A DNA stretch of 5,975 bases from an uncultured Lachnospiraceae bacterium (GTDB taxonomy: Bacteria; Bacillota; Clostridia; Lachnospirales; Lachnospiraceae), in assembly GCA_934338765.1 (NCBI GenBank), contig CAKRHL010000136.1, positions 1 through 5,975 on the forward strand. The letters are read 5' to 3'. Shown here in pieces: positions 4,666 through 5,975 of this stretch. How positions within the stretch are numbered: the stretch's first letter is position 1; every line of letters begins with the position of its first letter. The notes beneath the pieces are model-generated. The model saw nothing but the letters and a program-made list of their open reading frames with translations. It searched no databases and was not told the DNA's origin. Both the position numbers and the translations under genes were made by a program.

Positions 4666-5975
4666 ATGATTCCTATGAAACAAATAGATTTTGAAAACGG
4701 TACCATTACCGGCAATATCATTAATGCGGCGGTTCCCATGCTGGTGGCGCAGGTGCTGAGTCTGCTGTACAATATCGTGGACCGCATCTATATTGCACGT
4801 ATCCCCGGCATCGGCAGCACTGCTCTCGGCGCGGTTGGCCTGTGCTTCCCCGTCATTATCATTATTACTGCATTCAGCAATCTGTTTGGCGGCGGTGGTG
4901 CTCCGCTTTTTGCGATCCAGCGTGGTATGGGACATGACCGTAAGGCAGGGAGGATCATGAACACCTCCTATACCATGCTATGCGGATGTGCGGTACTTTT
5001 AATGGTCCTTGGACTCCTCTTTGCCCGACCTTTGCTGACACTTTTTGGTGCTTCCGAGACTGCCCTGATATACGCCTGCCCTTATATGATGATCTACCTG
5101 CTTGGCACCTTTCCGTCCATGGCCGCCACCGGGTTAAATCCTTTTATCAATGCACAGGGCTACGCGACCACAGGCATGCTTTCCGTCACCATCGGTGCGG
5201 TTGCCAATCTTATTTTAGATCCTATCTTTATCTTCGCCTTTGGTCTCGGCATCAAAGGTGCCGCCATTGCAACCGTGATATCGCAATGTCTTTCTGCCGG
5301 ATTTGTGTTGTATTTCCTGATAAAAAAGGCTGAGATCCGGGTACGCCTGCTCCATCGCAATGAGCTGCCCGGCTCCCTGAAATATGCCAAAAATATTGTC
5401 AGTCTGGGTACATCCGGATTTGTGATGCAGCTGACCAACAGCCTTGTTTCCATCTGCTGTAACAATGTTCTCGCCCATACCGGCGGTGATCTGTATGTTT
5501 CTGTGATGACGATCATCTCCAGTGTCCGTCAGATGGTAGAGACACCGATCCTTGCCATCACGGAGGGTTCCTCTCCCATCATCAGCTATAATTACGGTGC
5601 CCGCCGTCCGGACCGCGTGATCTGCGCCGCCGTGACCATGGGGATCATGGCACTGGTCTACTCTGTCCTGATGTGGGGACTGATCCTCACGGAACCCCGT
5701 TTCCTGATCCACATTTTCAGTTCAGACAAGGAGCTCTGGAAGGACGCCGTCCCTGCCATGAAGCTGTATTTTGCAGCTTTTATCTTTATGCTTCTCCAAT
5801 ATACGGGACAGACGATCTTTAAATCTCTCAACAAAAAGAAGCAGGCGATCTTCTTCTCCCTGCTTCGTAAGGTTATTATTGTCGTACCGCTGACCTACCT
5901 GCTGCCCTACACATTTCATCTGGGCACCAACGGAGTTTTCCTTGCAGAACCGGTCTCCAATGTGATCGGCGGCAC
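4666..5975 (+). CDS. MATE family efflux transporter, MepA-like (3' end beyond window)
   Basis: The frame is open for 436 codons from ATG 4666 to the window edge; MATE proteins run about 450-460 residues, so only a short C-terminal piece is missing. It should export cationic drugs or metabolites using an ion gradient, in the cytoplasmic membrane. Signs of the family, numbered from 4666: opening IDFENGTITGNIINAAVP, first-helix LLYNIVDRIYIA with Asp39 at the conserved helix-1 acid position, FGGGGAPLFAIQRGMG (74-89), the NPFINAQG segment (158-165), NLILDPIFIFAFGLGIKGAA (181-200) and, in the second half, EGSSPIISYNYGARRPDRV (300-318). The glycine-rich loop and the NPFINAQG region recall MepA-type members; the other MATE protein lacks them. 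The start could be 4675, nine bases on; many relatives begin close to the IDFE motif. It is transcribed away from the repeat array by its own promoter. Confidence 0.93.
   Translation, partial: MIPMKQIDFENGTITGNIINAAVPMLVAQVLSLLYNIVDRIYIARIPGIGSTALGAVGLCFPVIIIITAFSNLFGGGGAPLFAIQRGMGHDRKAGRIMNTSYTMLCGCAVLLMVLGLLFARPLLTLFGASETALIYACPYMMIYLLGTFPSMAATGLNPFINAQGYATTGMLSVTIGAVANLILDPIFIFAFGLGIKGAAIATVISQCLSAGFVLYFLIKKAEIRVRLLHRNELPGSLKYAKNIVSLGTSGFVMQLTNSLVSICCNNVLAHTGGDLYVSVMTIISSVRQMVETPILAITEGSSPIISYNYGARRPDRVICAAVTMGIMALVYSVLMWGLILTEPRFLIHIFSSDKELWKDAVPAMKLYFAAFIFMLLQYTGQTIFKSLNKKKQAIFFSLLRKVIIVVPLTYLLPYTFHLGTNGVFLAEPVSNVIGG

Noticed and set aside
4609..4935. Minus-strand open frame of 108 codons
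   Set aside because: It is antisense to the start of the second MATE gene, has low-complexity composition, and covers that gene's leader.
5160..5919. Several minus-strand frames (about 65-165 codons)
   Set aside because: All are antisense to the second MATE gene, whose plus-strand frame is continuous and carries family motifs.

Overview
The window looks like chromosomal DNA from a Gram-positive, low-to-moderate-GC Clostridia relative, most likely Lachnospiraceae. The basis is AGGAGG-type ribosome binding sites, sigma-A-like promoters, lysine-rich protein tails and two Firmicutes-style MATE transporters. This is inference from style, not a database match.

Layout: (1) 1-1011, minus strand, 3'-truncated: a four-helix membrane protein with a very long charged linker and the start of an FHA-like domain. 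(2) 1244-2092, plus strand: a membrane-anchored or exported SGNH/GDSL-type hydrolase, divergent from gene 1 across a 232-bp regulatory gap. (3) 2104-3456, minus strand: a complete MATE efflux transporter, convergent with gene 2 across 11 bp. (4) 3542-4369, minus strand: a multi-spanning membrane protein of unrecognised function, upstream of the MATE gene on the same strand and possibly co-transcribed with it. (5) 4370-4665: a divergent intergenic region holding an array of 33-bp tandem repeats and a good plus-strand promoter. (6) 4666 to the window end, plus strand, 3'-truncated: a second MATE transporter with a different signature from the first (MepA-like).

The two MATE proteins are too different to be a recent duplication. 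With the gene-4 membrane protein they form a divergent transport/membrane cluster around a shared repeat-bearing control region. Genes 1 and 2 are envelope-associated but show no clear functional tie to the transporters. No rRNA, tRNA, insertion sequence, phage gene or CRISPR array was seen.

The main unexplained structure is the 33-bp repeat array. Two further points deserve attention: the FHA-like domain of gene 1 seems to lack the usual phosphothreonine-binding residues, and the hydrolase has Asn where the catalytic Asp of a DxxH motif would be expected.
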